Shown: piece by piece, positions 13,745 through 26,254 of the stretch
Layout of the letters: each line of letters starts with the position of its first letter
Numbering within the stretch: position 1 is the stretch's first letter
DNA from: Panopea generosa
Taxonomy: Eukaryota > Mollusca > Bivalvia > Adapedonta > Hiatellidae
Length of the DNA: 64,000 bases
Direction of reading: 5' to 3'
NCBI GenBank assembly: GCA_029582155.1
Contig: CM055894.1
Span: 33,842,632 to 33,906,631 of the forward strand
Notes under the pieces: generated by a model
What the model was told of the DNA's origin: nothing
Seen by the model: the letters and a program-made list of their open reading frames with translations, nothing else
The model's database searches: none
Program-made: the position numbers and the translations under genes

Positions 13745-15315
13745 AGAAAACGCCTTTGTTTAACATCATCACAGAAAGGTAGTCTGTGTCCATTGAATGT
13801 ATTTATAATTTGTATAAATGATTCACTTTTGAAGGGATTACAAGCTTGTTCAGTTGAAGGGGCTAGGTACGGTAACGGGACTTAGATCTTTAAAAGGAAA
13901 TGCTATGGGAAGACAGGAATAGAAGTCTTATGTTGTTTCTCATTTTTTAAACATCTTGAAATCTGGAGTATTGTTAAGTCATTACAACTGTTGATGGAGA
14001 TTTAATAGTCTAGTATATAAATGGCAAGCAGTGGTTCAAAAATAATAAAATGATGAAATTTCAAAAAACTTTATCTCGAGAACTGATGAGCTAAATTTGC
14101 TCATGAATAAATGTTTCATATTAGTTTAAAAAAGGGAACTGGGGCCCATTAAGGAGAGAATGGTTTTAACATATGAACGCTCACAATGGAAAATCTGTAA
14201 ATTTTATTTTTCAAGTCTATTTTAGAAGTGTAGTCTACGGAAATATTATAAGGAAGATCCCAGACTCACTCTACATGTACAAAGAAACAAAAAATAAAAA
14301 ACAACAACAAAACAAACAAATTAACATAGACATTAAAAAGATACATCAACAAATAAACATGTAGAATGAACATAGAACCATGATACCTGCAGAACTGCAG
14401 AGTCCAATAAATGTTATCGTATTATTCAAAGTGTTACTTTCTACGGCATGCATGTGCCTCAGTGATCCTAGCCTTGCCATCACTCATATGACTTCCTGGA
14501 ACCACACATAGGTTGGTATTTTAACCACAATAATGAACATGACAAAAATGATAAAATGAACAGAACACCCTTTCTGAGGATTCCTACCTCACTGTAGATA
14601 TTGACAGTGATTCGATTCTTAGCCGGAACCACACTGGCTGCAAAATTGGTCAAATTTGAGTTTGTTCATACTTTACAACAATTACATTAAGGGTGTGTCA
14701 CCACCTGTAAACCCTGTATTGGGGCCGCAACCTTATACTTGTCAGCTAAAGGGAAATGTGTGTTTTTACCAAAATCTATTAATGAGAACAAAATTTACCA
14801 GTGATGTCTATAAGATCTTGTGTATTGTTCAGTTGAGGTTGGGTCATTTAATGCAAAGTACCACCATTGCAAAAAAGAAGTGCTTTCGTAGAGTAGTCGC
14901 ATAATGGCGGTTATAAATAATCCTCATTTCTTCTTCTTTAAAAATGCACTTTCCTTATTTTAATGCTCATTTTTTTTATTTGAATGGCATTATTGATGTA
15001 TTTTGAACATTTTGATAGCATTGTCATGTTTCAATTGTGAATTTAGAAAAATAAATTGATGCTTGGAAATTTGGGTATGATTACATGATATCGGAAGTCT
15101 ACTTTCACTTTGTCACCAGTGTACACACTGAGCAGAAAAAAAAATCTTATATGACACATGACCCCTACTTTTCTCATCATATTTTGATAGTGCAGAGGTT
15201 GACAAACAGTATAGTGTAGGTTTCACTTCTTTCATTTGGGATTCTCTATGAATGACAAGCCTTCAAACTTTTATTATTTACTTTAGAATAAAGAACAAAA
15301 ATCAATGGTGGGTTT
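13745..15315. other. non-coding DNA, nothing recognised
   Basis: Open frames at 14173 and 14656 are short, with compositions typical of chance frames. No tandem repeat or tRNA-like signal was found. Confidence 0.4.
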
Positions 15316-15324
15316 ACACCTTAA

Positions 15325-15850
15325 AGGTTTGTTAGGGCCGCGACATGGGTCACTGTTTTGCATAGTTATAAAGGGAAAACTTTGAACACGCGATAGTATT
15401 TTTCATCAAATCTTAACCAAACTTGCACAGAAGTTATATAACCACAAGATCTCGGACAAGTTCTTGAATCAGCGTGATTCGACCACAACTGCCCTTGTTA
15501 CAAGGCGTATAAGCACATTTTAAGCAACACTTTTAAAAACATTTTCTCAGAAAGTTTAAGTTGTAGACCTTAGATGTTTTACTTGTACTATTGCATGAAA
15601 TCCCCTAAAAGTTTTGTTAAGATTGTTATCCCTGTAAAATTTAGTGCCGCCACACGGGTCACTACTTTACATTTTTTGTGTGAAATTATTGTAGACGCAG
15701 TAACATCACCATTTTTTATTGAATCTAAAGCAAACTTGCACAGCAGTTGTGTAACCACAAGATCACGGACATGTTTTTTAACCAGTGTAGTTCGACTACG
15801 AATGTCTCGTCACAGGGCTTACACGCAATTTTAATTGAAACTTTAAAAAA
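15325..15850 (+). repeat. tandem duplication, unit about 308 bp, diverged
   Basis: Two copies in direct orientation. GGGCCGCGACATGGGTCACT (about 15335) pairs with GTGCCGCCACACGGGTCACT (about 15645), and AACCACAAGATCTCGGACA (about 15441) with AACCACAAGATCACGGACA (about 15751). The spacing is constant near 308 bp. The text resembles an unclassified repeat common in bivalve genomes (recollection only). No coding potential. Confidence 0.75.
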
Positions 15851-16059
15851 CATTTTTTTTCTGTGAATGATCAAGGTATAGACCTAAGATATATTATATG
15901 AATAACATTCCCGGATGGTCTACTAAACGATTTGTGGAAAACAACTATCCAAAAAACATTTCCTCTGATATGATCATCTGTCCATTTGTTGTCATTAGAG
16001 CGATTGAGGCCCTTTTGGGCCTCTTGATTTGTTATACATAGGATCAGTCTATTAAAAAA

Positions 16060-16217
16060 TTGAAAAAAATCAGGTGAATGACTGAGTAAAACAACCTTAC
16101 TTCTGTAAGCAACTTGCCAACTTATTATTTTTGACCAAGACACACACGAACTCAGTGGTGAGAGGTAAGTGGTCATTAGGCAACAGCGTCTTAGACCACT
16201 CGGCTACAGAGGATCCT
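16060..16217 (-). mobile_element. tRNA(Leu)-like SINE, minus orientation
   Basis: On the minus strand it starts GGATCCTCTGTAGCCGAGTG, with A box TAGCCGAGTGG and a long variable-arm-like insert before a B-box remnant. It continues AAGTTGGCAAGTTGCTTACA. The same family occurs at 17633, 21470 and 49205. Confidence 0.75.
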
Positions 16218-16879
16218 CATTTCTCTATATATAAAAATATTTATATACGTATATGTTATAGGAAATAAATTGTAACACTAATCAAATTTATGCACACTGC
16301 TATGAAAGGTTAAGAAGCTGTGTATGACAATGTTGATTCGGAATATGTGTAATGCAGAGAATGTGTTTGAATAATCGCTTGGTCACATTTTCCGTGATGA
16401 TTGATGTACAATACTGCTTTTCATTATCATTCGTCTCTGCTGAATTAAGTTTGAAAGTTATCAGTATCTTGCGGTGAGGATTTGTGTTCGAGTAATGGTT
16501 AATCTCTCAGGTTCCCATGAAACAGTGTTTAAGTTAACTGATCGTCTGTTAGCCCTTGATGACATAAAAATAAGTATTGATCATTGTTATCATAAATGTT
16601 CTTTCTTATTCAAGTCCACATTTTAAGGAAATCGCTTTGATATTTTTTGAGAAAATACATAAAATGTCAGGTGGCGGGTTAGCTGTTCCGTTCAGTATAT
16701 ATATATATATGTAAACAACCAAAGATAAATCTACAGACCAGACTAAGGCAAGTTCGTCTAGCTACAATGCATACCATGGACATCAGATCAAAGCATCTAT
16801 CTACCCAAGAGAATTGGTGTCAATAATAACTTGCACACTATTGTTTTACAATACAACACATCTGGAGTAGAGGGACACT

Positions 16880-16990
16880 TTGCAGACATAAAATGATAGC
16901 TATATATGTGTAGGACCCTGTTCAGGATTCATGAATAGTCACATGCTATATAAAGGACATATTTAGAAACCCGTTGGATCATGAAGATAC
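16880..16990 (+). mobile_element. SINE 3' portion without head
   Basis: TATGTGTAGGACCCTGTTCA followed by GAATAGTCACATGCTATATA and CCCGTTGGATCATGA aligns with the 3' part of the SINE at 17633-17935 (TATGAGTAGGATCCATTAAA, then CTCAAACGCTATATAC and CCATTGGATGATGA). Confidence 0.5.
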
Positions 16991-17632
16991 TGTGAAATAT
17001 GTTTTTATTTCATAAAGGGAGATAATTGAAATCACGACAACGGTATTTCCGATGTTTGCGTATATATATGTCGTATTCTGCTTTTTATTTACATACGAGG
17101 GAGTGTATAATTCCAGCGAGATGCTGTACTATGAAGCGTAAAATGCAGAACATTGTTCTTAGATATGAAACAGTGCAACAAAACCTGTTGAATTGCTTAG
17201 CGCAGATAGTACTCGCTTTTTCTGTTTATTCATTTACTAATGAATTACATTTCATCATTCATGTTTTGTGTTAATTCAACTTTGATCGTTTAAGCCGGAT
17301 ACAGACAATTAGAATAACGGATATTACATTTATGTAAAAGACAAAGCCATGTGTACTAAAGTCATGTGTACTAATTTTAGCATGTGACAGTTGTATAGAG
17401 AGTTGCGTTTTCTTATTCTGAGACAGGCTTATCGGGTAGTGAAAGAAGGCGATAGAGCGGCGGCGATATATAAAAATTCCCGGACAATTAATGGAGGAGA
17501 GTAGGAGGGATTCGATGTAGCGGGGTTGCCGTTAACAGGTACATGGTTACTTACCCGTATCTTACCCGTACTGTATCTAAGCAATTTAATTCTAATTATT
17601 CTTTTTTGATATACTATATTATACTTTATACA

Positions 17633-17935
17633 CATACGGTCATCCGCCGCTAAGTGGTACAAGACACCGCCCAAGAGTATTTACCTCTCACTGCTAAGGT
17701 CGTGGGTTGGAGTTCCGATTGCTCAAAAAACTTAATGTGGGAAAGTTTGCCAGTTACTTGCAGAAGGATGGTGGTTTTACCCAGATTCATTCTAATGTAT
17801 TTCCCTACCAATAAAACTGGACTGTTGAGATCATTTACGTACATGCAATGATAGATTTATATGAGTAGGATCCATTAAAGGAATCATTAACTACTCAAAC
17901 GCTATATACATAGAAATCCATTGGATGATGATCTC
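17633..17935 (+). mobile_element. tRNA(Leu)-like SINE, near full length
   Basis: The A-box region (GCCGCTAAGTGGTACAAGAC) is somewhat mutated. It is followed by TTACCTCTCACTGCTAAGG, a degenerate B box (GTGGGTTGGAGTTCC) and the body GTGGGAAAGTTTGCCAGTTA. The body gives open frames on both strands (17650-17851) that are not genes. Confidence 0.75.
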
Positions 17936-17939
17936 AAAT

Positions 17940-19410
17940 TATAATTGTAAGTGACTGAAACTTCGTTTTTATATCAGTCATGCTATAAACATCCAAAACA
18001 ATTGTTTAATTACCAAACAGAATATCATTCTAATAAAGTACAAGTAAGTTTTATATCACATGGTCTTATTTCATTTTTCTTTAATATTGAGAGATCCTAT
18101 TAATTTTTAAATAAATTTAATAGTGTTTGTTGAGATCTGAGTTTTGTTAATGTTCATGTTACAAATATAATTTCACATGTATAGGTTTACACATTTCACA
18201 TGCACAAGTTTACAATGTATACATTTATTTTCATCTGTACGTCTTTAACATGTATATACATATAATTGCACATGCATATGCTTTTTAAGTTTATATTATT
18301 ACACTAAAATATCAACAGCTACACAGTTAACTATTATTATGTACACATATGATCACCTCATACATTCTTTATTACAAAATCATTAACAGAATTGCATTTC
18401 GAAATGCGTTATGTGTTTATTGATTTCTTATGTTTATGATTTGGAAACTGACAAGTATAATTATAGATAACCTAAAATTTTAGGATTACGTTAGACTTTA
18501 AGTTGTTTTAATTTTTATGTAGATTATCTGTTCATTATTTTCATACCGTTGTTTCAGAGACGGTCCATTACAATAATGTAGCTACGAACAGGTATGTTCG
18601 TGCATTAAACTTAATGCAACATTTGTAAAATGTCAGTGTTAACTTTTGTGTCATAACAGTTTGTCTTACGTTGAGCACGGACAATCCTACCATTGATTTG
18701 CCGGATTGTCATATTTGTCCATGTGCACTCCCAGCGTTGGTATGCTGGACATTTTAAGAGCGGACAATTCTAGTATTAATCTGCATGAATTCCAATCTTG
18801 CACCGTAAATTACTAGAACTGTTACACATCTTACACTGCGCAAAACCTATATTTAAACTAAATAACAATCTGCAGATCTACGATAATTGTAAAAGTGTTA
18901 TCATGATATGGGTTAATATAACAATTAATGCTTTGTATATATCTATTTATTTTCAGGACATTCGAAAATATATATGAAGCACTTAACTGTGACACACCAA
19001 CGGAAAAAATATATTTAGAAATGAATTAGGAACAAGGTAATTATTTTGTACACATGTAAACGTATATCTTCTATACACATGTATGTTATAGACATAATAT
19101 CTCACAAATATATAAACAGAAAACTAGGTCTAGTAAAATAATTAACAAAACAACAGCTACAAGTACTACTTACAATAACCACACTTAAGTGTATGTAATT
19201 GCCAATAAGAATATGTCTACATATAACTACTCTTAGCATTTAGCTTATTGAATATTTAAAGTGATTTTTTCCCTTTTTTACAGATTGACAGCCAAACAAT
19301 GGGAATAGATATACGTTAACCTGCAGCTGCATATTGCATAGATTGTACACTTGAACACACATATATAAGGCATTTCATAGTATCGATGTAAAGTATACTG
19401 TTACGCTATT
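17940..19410. other. AT-rich non-coding DNA
   Basis: I see no exon, SINE or tandem array. Only short partial repetitions (ACATGT-rich words around 18170-18360) are visible. Confidence 0.4.
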
Positions 19411-19424
19411 TGTGTATATGACGC

Positions 19425-19465
19425 GAGAACGACAATCGCTCCGCCCACTGGTCACGTGACGGTGT
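19425..19465. repeat. short dispersed repeat with an E-box core
   Basis: CAATCGCTCCGCCCACTGG then TCACGTGACGGTGTT recurs with few changes at about 49702-49738. It contains CACGTG. Nothing else links the two sites, so this may be a fragment of a larger mobile element. Confidence 0.5.
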
Positions 19466-19536
19466 TATTACTAAACCTTTATTGTATATTTGGATATTAT
19501 TGTCAAAAACAATTGACTGTATGCTGTTTAATGTTG

Positions 19537-19800
19537 AAAATTAGAAATTCCAATTGGAAATTTATCTTCCCAGCTTGGACAAAACTATTTTCCAGTGCGA
19601 AAGCATGCATTTTTGGTGGGTTTTAGATTATAATTGTGACTAAATCGGCAATTTTTAATGTTTTTGATTACCTTTTTGTGATAAGACTTTCGTGCTCTAC
19701 AAACTGCGATACTTTGTCAATAAAAATAACGAAAGATAAAAAAATTGGAAAATAGAGATTTTGCAGAAATTCACTGTGTTGTGGTGTATTATGATACCAA
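19537..19800 (+). repeat. dispersed repeat, inverted partner at 59845-60110
   Basis: Landmarks are TTAGAAATTCCAATTGGAAA, AAAGCATGCATTTTTGG, TTAGATTATAATTGTGAC and, at the far end, GAAATTCACTGTGTTGT. All occur in the same order in the reverse complement near 60 kb, with high identity in the first half. It is probably a transposable element fragment. No terminal repeats or coding motifs were identified. Confidence 0.8.
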
Positions 19801-20141
19801 AGCTGTTTCGCCAGTTTTGCGATGTTTTGATGAATACAAAATATTGGTAGTCCTGACATAAAAAGACATGGCTTGGAGTAGGACCACTGTTGTACCACGA
19901 CATGTTTACAGCCTTGACAATAAACTACAATTAATACCATGTTTCGTCGACTAATTTTATCATTTGTTTCTGTATATGTGGATTGATATTTGCTGCTTAC
20001 AGATGGACTCCAAAATATAATAGCATATCGTATATGTTGTTCACGTGGATTGTGCAATGTATATTTAAGAGTATTGATATCGTAGACGAAAATAATAAAC
20101 AAGCATATTACTCTACTACGAATTTTACAAAAAATTGACAC
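19668..20141 (-). other. 157-codon open frame of unknown status
   Basis: This frame is long for such AT-rich sequence. The protein is rich in Ile, Phe, Tyr, Ser and His, has no recognisable domain and has no repeated heptads. Its C-terminal 45 or so codons lie inside the dispersed repeat at 19537-19800, where the second copy does not keep the frame. It is either chance or a remnant of a mobile-element gene, and I would not call it a host gene. Confidence 0.15.
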
Positions 20142-20651
20142 TTTTAAAACTTTTGATCTTTTTCTTGCATATTACTTTGAAAATCAGTTTACTGCCATAA
20201 TCATTGAGTTTATTTAAGTATATTAATCAGATTTTTTTTGGTAAAGTAGAATTTATGAATATTTCGATATCAATAATTTTAAGAGATTCATTGTCATTAT
20301 TTTGAATAAGTGCTGTTTTATTTATTTTATCTGGTTTTGAGTCCATATAAGCTCGTACATTGTGTTTGTTGGTTGACTTGGTAAAACAGACAATGGATAA
20401 ACAATGCTATTGTTTTTATTACAGTTATGTTCCTAAGAAAAAAAAAAAAAATATAATGTTTAAAGTGTTCAAGTTCAGGAAATAAATTTCGTGCAAATAT
20501 TTTTTTTAGTGCTGAACACTATTCCAAAAGTGATCTCCATGCCAGAATTCCAGACGTATTTTCTATTTTAATGAAAGCTTTCAATGAACAAGTTTTTAAT
20601 ACTGTACATTTGGCAATATTTAAACTTACTAACTTAATTACTTAATTACGT

Positions 20652-21052
20652 ACTCACTGGCTCACTCACTCACTCACTCACTCACTCACTCACTCACTCA
20701 CTCACTCACTCACTCACTCACTCACTCACTCACTCACTCACTCACTCACTCACTCACTCACTCACTCACTGGCTCACTCACTCACTCACTCACTCACTGG
20801 CTCACTCACTCACTCGCTCACTCACTCACTGGCTCACTCACTCACTCACTCACTCACTCACTCACTCACTCACTCACTCACTCACTCACTCACTCACTCA
20901 CTCACTCACTCACTCACTCACTCACTCACTCACTCACTCACTCACTCACTCACTCACTCACTCACTCACTCACTCACTCACTCACTCACTCACTCACTCA
21001 CTCACTCACTCACTCACTCACTCACTCACTCACTCACTCACTCACTCACTTA
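20652..21052. repeat. (ACTC)n microsatellite, about 400 bp
   Basis: About 100 CACT/CTCA tetranucleotide units. Interruptions of CTGGCTCA near 20658, 20769, 20798 and 20829 and one CTCGCTCA near 20814 are confined to the first half. The last 200 bp are perfect, suggesting recent expansion at that end. Confidence 0.97.
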
Positions 21053-21469
21053 CTGTTCACATCTCAATCTACATTGTGCTATATTACGTTGCTTATTTAA
21101 GTTTATTTTAGTAGACTTGTGTTATTAACAAAGGACATCACTCTTACGATGAAACGTTAATAAACATGGTTGTATTATCTCCATATAGACTGCCACTGTT
21201 AAACAAATGACAACCTGTTATCGTAAGGATTAAAACTATACAGATATATCACAGGACAGAACATTCATTGACTTTCACCATACAGTTTCATATTATTAAT
21301 TGCGAATAATAGTTAACATGGCCTGTGCATGACATTACGTGAATGTTAATAAACTCAGGAAAATTAAACACACAAAAGCTCACGCTTCGCATCCATACAC
21401 CACAGGTTCTCCATTGTTTGAATGGTTTTAACGCCATTGTCAACACATTTCGGGTTATATATCCGTCAT

Positions 21470-21655
21470 CTCTAGTTGTATTGGTGGAGGAAGACCTCAG
21501 AATGAATCTGAGTAGAACCACCGTCCTTCCGAAAATAACTGGCAAACTTTCTTACATAAAGTTTTTGGAGCGAGCAACCCTCAAACCTATGACCTTAGCA
21601 GTGAGAGGTAAGTCTAGAAACGGCACCTAATCCACTCGACCTCAGAGGATCCTTT
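21470..21655 (-). mobile_element. tRNA(Leu)-like SINE, minus orientation
   Basis: Minus strand: GGATCCTCTGAGGTCGAGTG, TTACCTCTCACTGCTAAGG, a B-box remnant (CATAGGTTTGAGG), then GTAAGAAAGTTTGCCAGTTA and GGAAGGACGGTGGTTCTACT. It aligns with the copy at 17633 in opposite orientation. Confidence 0.8.
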
Positions 21656-21969
21656 ATCCTTTTAAAACAAATGTAGTTAATAGTGAAAATCACCATAGCA
21701 ATGCTTATTTAATGATATATTAGTACTCCCTGTACATATACTGTAACGCTAGTTTAATACAGATCTATTTGATATGTAAATTATACTGTTTGCTATAGTA
21801 TGTGTTTTAATGACCCTTATTTATTGGTGATAATATCGATTAATCAATTGTAGTGTAACTATTTGTTATGTTTTATAACCTGGTTATTTGTCCAATACTG
21901 TGTTTTTATATCGGAGATACCTAATATTTTTTTAAGTGTTGACATAGATATATAAAATATGTCAAAGCT

Positions 21970-22035
21970 AAAACAGTCGAACTTCGTTTGCTCGAACACA
22001 GATGGCTCGAACACACAGATGGCTCGAACAACTAG
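21970..22035. repeat. terminal-repeat-like sequence with local triplication
   Basis: CAGTCGAACTTCGTTTGCTC is reminiscent of pogo/Tigger-type ends (CAG...GAACCTCGTTT...CTCGAAC). It is followed by a near-tandem GCTCGAACACAGATG repeated two to three times. No matching inverted end or transposase was found nearby. Confidence 0.3.
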
Positions 22036-22435
22036 TCCCAGTCAGATTGCTATTTAATTTTTATCATTCTACCTTCGATGGCTGGAACAGTCCAACTAGA
22101 CATTAGCTCAAGCCAATGAGATTTTGTTCCAAGGACATTCAAGGTTTTGAAAAACGAACTAGGACAGTGATGTGTCTGAGTATGATGGGTTGGTATTTTA
22201 TACAATCAGAAATTGATAAAAAACAATTAGGAATTCTTCAAAAACTATGTACCTTAACACAAGATATCCTATCTATAACAGTTAGTTACTAGATCTGATA
22301 ATAAACAAGATGTTTTATACCAGGTATTCTAAAGCTTATCAATAAGTATAACCTGATAAATTTCATAATTAATTATATTAGGTATATTTAAAAAAAAAAA
22401 CATGCTGGAAATTAACGGTAAAAAATTCTATCCAG

Positions 22436-22867
22436 TTGTATAAAAATAAACAACGGTATGAACGAATGCGTGCTGAATGTGTATTTGAACGATTCATGGC
22501 ATTACAAACTGTTATCGAACCAGCTATTGTATGGACGTGTGACTCGAACATGAACTCCTTGAAAACTTCGGTTATTGTTAGCAAAACATGGACAGATACT
22601 CAGCCGAAAATGGTGCGTGTGTGCCATTTCTGTGTACATATTTACCTATGTGCAAACTTACGTATAACAACGACGTGCCCATTAATGCAATCGACCCGTC
22701 AGGACTTCATAAATTTTGTGTTTTTAAGTAACGGAAATAGAATTGGTAACAAATTAATAAATATTGTCAAAGACAATATGATGAGATGCTTGCTGGGACA
22801 GGCATCAAAGGACTTTGATAATACTGCTGTGAATGAAAGGTTTTGCGAAGACACATTTCAAGTATGA
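22436..22867 (+). other. 143-codon open frame of unknown status
   Basis: It begins with a basic stretch (MYKNKQRYERMR) and ends in an acidic/aromatic tail. There is no hydrophobic signal, no recognised motif and no repeated domain. No splice sites or second copy support it. Its length is at the upper edge of what chance allows here. Confidence 0.15.
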
Positions 22868-23434
22868 TGTCAACATCTCACTTATGGTGACAAACTCTTC
22901 TTGAATAAGTCACTTATTCAAATTGTTACGGAAACATCGGTAAGTGATTAACCGGCTGTAAAAGCCTGTGAGTGGCATGGTTTCATGTTCTGCCACAATT
23001 TTTTTAGTTACTGATGCTGACATCAGCGTCCTACTGTCAACACCAAGCGTCCTGCTAATTATATAAACAACGTCATGCGGAATGTTTAGGATTTATTAAT
23101 AGTGAAATATATACTGAATATGGCGGGGTACTTACTGGCTTGTTTAACCAGTTAGACACTTGCTGGTGTTGCAATAATCATATGAATATGTGACATAATA
23201 AAGACAATTATATCAATATAATGAGTGAGATGTCGACATCATGCGGTCCTAATGTCGACATATTGAAGTGACTATTCGATTGCCAGGCTGGCTGAACTAT
23301 ACCACCATAAAATGATTCAATGTACCACTATGTACGTGTACAGGGATGAATAACAGTAGTTAGTAGTATTATACATCTGTAGTATTTAGCGACCGACTCA
23401 CAACCCTAAAATGAAACACTTATTTCCCTCTATC

Positions 23435-23660
23435 TCTGTTTTACAACAGAGCCATGGTAGATCCGTCGGTGACACGTCTGACTGTCAATTCAGTGGTCGT
23501 GAGTTCGAATCCCGCACAATCATTATCTCTGTGATGATTGGTCATGAACATTGCTCTACGTTCCATTTGTCCCCTATCTCTAGATATGCCAATTTTTATT
23601 CAGTGACTTGCAGAGATATAGCGTTTCTAGTACCCTTTACTCACCTAACGGAACTCTGGG
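23435..23660 (+). mobile_element. tRNA-derived SINE
   Basis: A head ending in GGTCGTGAGTTCGAATCCC (perfect B box) is preceded by CTGACTGTCAATTCAG, as in the SINE at 12775-13075. The body, GTGATGATTGGTCATGAACA followed by CAGTGACTTGCAGAGAT, aligns with that copy in opposite orientation. The A-box region is degraded. Confidence 0.75.
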
Positions 23661-24365
23661 ACGATGACTATGTACACTGACATCCGTTAATTAAATGAAA
23701 TACTGTTTAAAATATATTTATATTTGTTCTCAAAATTGTGTACAGGTAAAAGTTTTTTCTCTTTATTCATTTGTGTTGGCAGGCAAAATATAACTCATGT
23801 TATGAAACATGTCTGACCCATTTGGGTTAACATAAATTACTGTTTTACATACACTTATTCAACATAATTACCCATTTAATTTAATTATTTTTATAAAGTG
23901 TATGATTGAATGGCCATCATCTCACTTGAAGAGTTTTTTTAAAGTACATGTACCGGATCCAGGATATGAGGGTCATGCTTCCTTCCCGTCACCACAATCA
24001 TTTGTTGTGACCTTAAGCATAACATGTAAGTTGTGTATGCTTAGTACATGTTCTAACAAGGCAGATATCGATAAATAAATCTATAACAACCATTTCACCA
24101 TCTCTCCTAGGTTAATCACATAGTTTAAAAACGTTATTGAAACAGAAGTAATACCATGAACATTTACATTATTTTTGCAATTGCCCGTTGTAGACGTGTT
24201 TTTTATTTATAAAGAAAACATTCTTCAAATGTGAAGTAAATAGATGACTTTTACCTTAACGTAATGTGTATTAGGTTAGTATCACGTATCAAAAACATAG
24301 TTGGGAAATACCCTACCTGCTCGACACATTCCATATATTCCATATAATTCTATAAAGCATTAACA

Positions 24366-24870
24366 ATCGCAGTTGTAGTGTATTGTAGTGTATTGTATAT
24401 GTATTGTATAGTATTGTAGTCTATTGTGTGGTTTCAAACATGTCACGACGACGTATTCTCAATCGCATGTATTGTATCTGTTTTGTATTGTATGGTATTG
24501 TATTGTATTGTATTGTATTGTATTGTATCTGTATTATATTGTTTTATAGTGATGTATATTTTGTCTGTATTGTATTGTATTGTATTGTATTGTATATGTA
24601 TCTGTATTGTACCTGTATTGCATCTGTATTATTTTGTATTGTATCGTATTGTATTGTATAGTATTGTATATGTATTGTATTGTATCTGTATTGTATCGTA
24701 GTGTATCGTAGTGTATTGTATTGTATCTGTATTGTATTGTAGTGTATTGTATTGTAGTGTATATGTTTTGTATTGTATTATATTGTATTGTATTGTATTG
24801 TATTGTATTGTATTACATTCTGTTGTAATATATTGTATCTGTATTGTATTGTAATCTATTGTGTGGTTTC
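24366..24870. repeat. TATTG pentanucleotide array with variant units
   Basis: Mostly (TGTAT)n mixed with TGTATCTG, TGTATATG and TAGTG variants. A non-repeat word of about 44 bp (GTGTGGTTTCAAACATGTCA then CGACGACGTATTCT(C/T)AATCG) occurs both near the start (24425-24470) and at the end (24857-24902), so the array sits inside a direct duplication. The Cys/Ile/Val/Leu/Tyr-rich open frames are artefacts. Confidence 0.93.
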
Positions 24871-25374
24871 AAACATGTCACGACGACGTATTCTTAATCG
24901 GTGCATCATGCCGCGCACATAATTATGGCTGCAAGGACATTATTTAATTATAAGGTTGACGTCTCTGTGTAACTAATTATTAGTTGGTTGTTGTTTTGGT
25001 GACGACAGAACATACAATAGAATAAATGTATTGAATTTACTTGAATTACTTAAGATTAACTTTTTGGTTACAGAAATAGCACTTTTACACTTTATTAAGA
25101 ACGTTGATTAGTTAAGCGATTGTTGGGTTATTTTGTGTACAATTTGATAGTTAATGGTTGGTTAGGCAATTGTTTCACCTATTATTGTTTTTATGGTTGA
25201 CTGTTTTGTGAAGGTTTAATGCTCAATATGATTGATTCCTTATTGTTTTATTGTTTGAAAGATTACTTGTTAATTAAGCGTACATCGATTATTGATTTTG
25301 CAAATGATTTATTTATTGGTTGATAAATATATGTGGGTCAATACATTTATCTTCCGCTTGAGCGATTGATACTA

Positions 25375-25435
25375 TGTATGTCTGTCTGTCTCTCTGTTCG
25401 TCTGTTCGCCTGTTCGTCTGTCTGTCTCTGACTTT
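25375..25435. repeat. degenerate (TCTG)n
   Basis: Interrupted TCTG/TTCG units. Confidence 0.8.
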
Positions 25436-26040
25436 ATGTTTCGTATAGACGGATAGCACAATCTCCCAGATTGTGTTGAATGTGATTCTGTAAGTTTTAT
25501 ATAAACATATATCACATCTATGTAACGGTACACTGGGAATCTTTATGTTTAGACAAATTAGTAGGAAGAAGCGGACTATTAGGTTATCATTTCCAATGAT
25601 CGAATACAATCGAAACTCAATAACTGCAATTAAGCTCAATTATCTCAAGTATACCGTTATTTCATTGTTATTACATATACATGATTGTTGATAATTGTAA
25701 TTTCTCCAGTTTTCAGAAGAGCATATAAATAATACAATGAAGCGAATGAACAAGTACAAGTCAACATAATTATATACAAAAATGAACACTACATAAACAT
25801 ATAAAAAAGTCACAATTATTTTATATGTACATGAATATGACTACAATATATTCAGTTCAAATCAATTCAATTTTCTTCTTCTGACAGCACAAGCATCATA
25901 AATATTGGAGGTAATCGACTGGTACCGTTTCGTTGAGCACTATTAGGCTCCGCCTATCTGCGCAAAAACAAATTGTACTTGACACTCTGAAACCAGTCGA
26001 ATTGTGCTCAACACTGTTTGACGACTTCCGGTCTAGACAC

Positions 26041-26254
26041 TATGGCACTGTCAGTTATAGATAAAAGAAAGTTAGCGACACTTTTACCTTTGTTTGAGAG
26101 CAGTGATGAATACAGTAGCGGCAGCGACGGTGAATATATCGAAGTGGCCATTTGGATCTCAAAAAACAAGAAAGAATACATAGAGGCTATTTGGACTGTT
26201 CGACTTTTACAGACTTTGCCCATAGTCACCGAACGTACAGAGTGTTTATATTGA
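26041..26254 (+). other. possible short coding exon, unidentified
   Basis: The ATG at 26041 (an in-frame ATG also lies at 26018) opens MALSVIDKRKLATLLPLFES followed by a Ser/Asp/Glu-rich stretch (SSDEYSSGSDGEY). This is the composition of an acidic N-terminus rather than an AT-driven frame. A donor-like GACG|GTGAAT lies after the acidic stretch, so a first exon ending near 26129 is conceivable. The 25.9-26.04 kb DNA just upstream is locally GC-richer. The family is not recognised and no downstream exon was found. Confidence 0.2.

Noticed and set aside
17026..17274. 82-codon plus-strand frame
   Set aside because: Mixed composition, no splice context and no recognised motif. Length is within chance expectation.
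20652..21052. CRISPR-like array
   Set aside because: It is a tetranucleotide microsatellite without spacers, and the DNA is eukaryotic.
24404..24701. Two Cys/Ile/Val/Leu/Tyr-rich open frames
   Set aside because: Frames through a TATTG pentanucleotide array; no other support.
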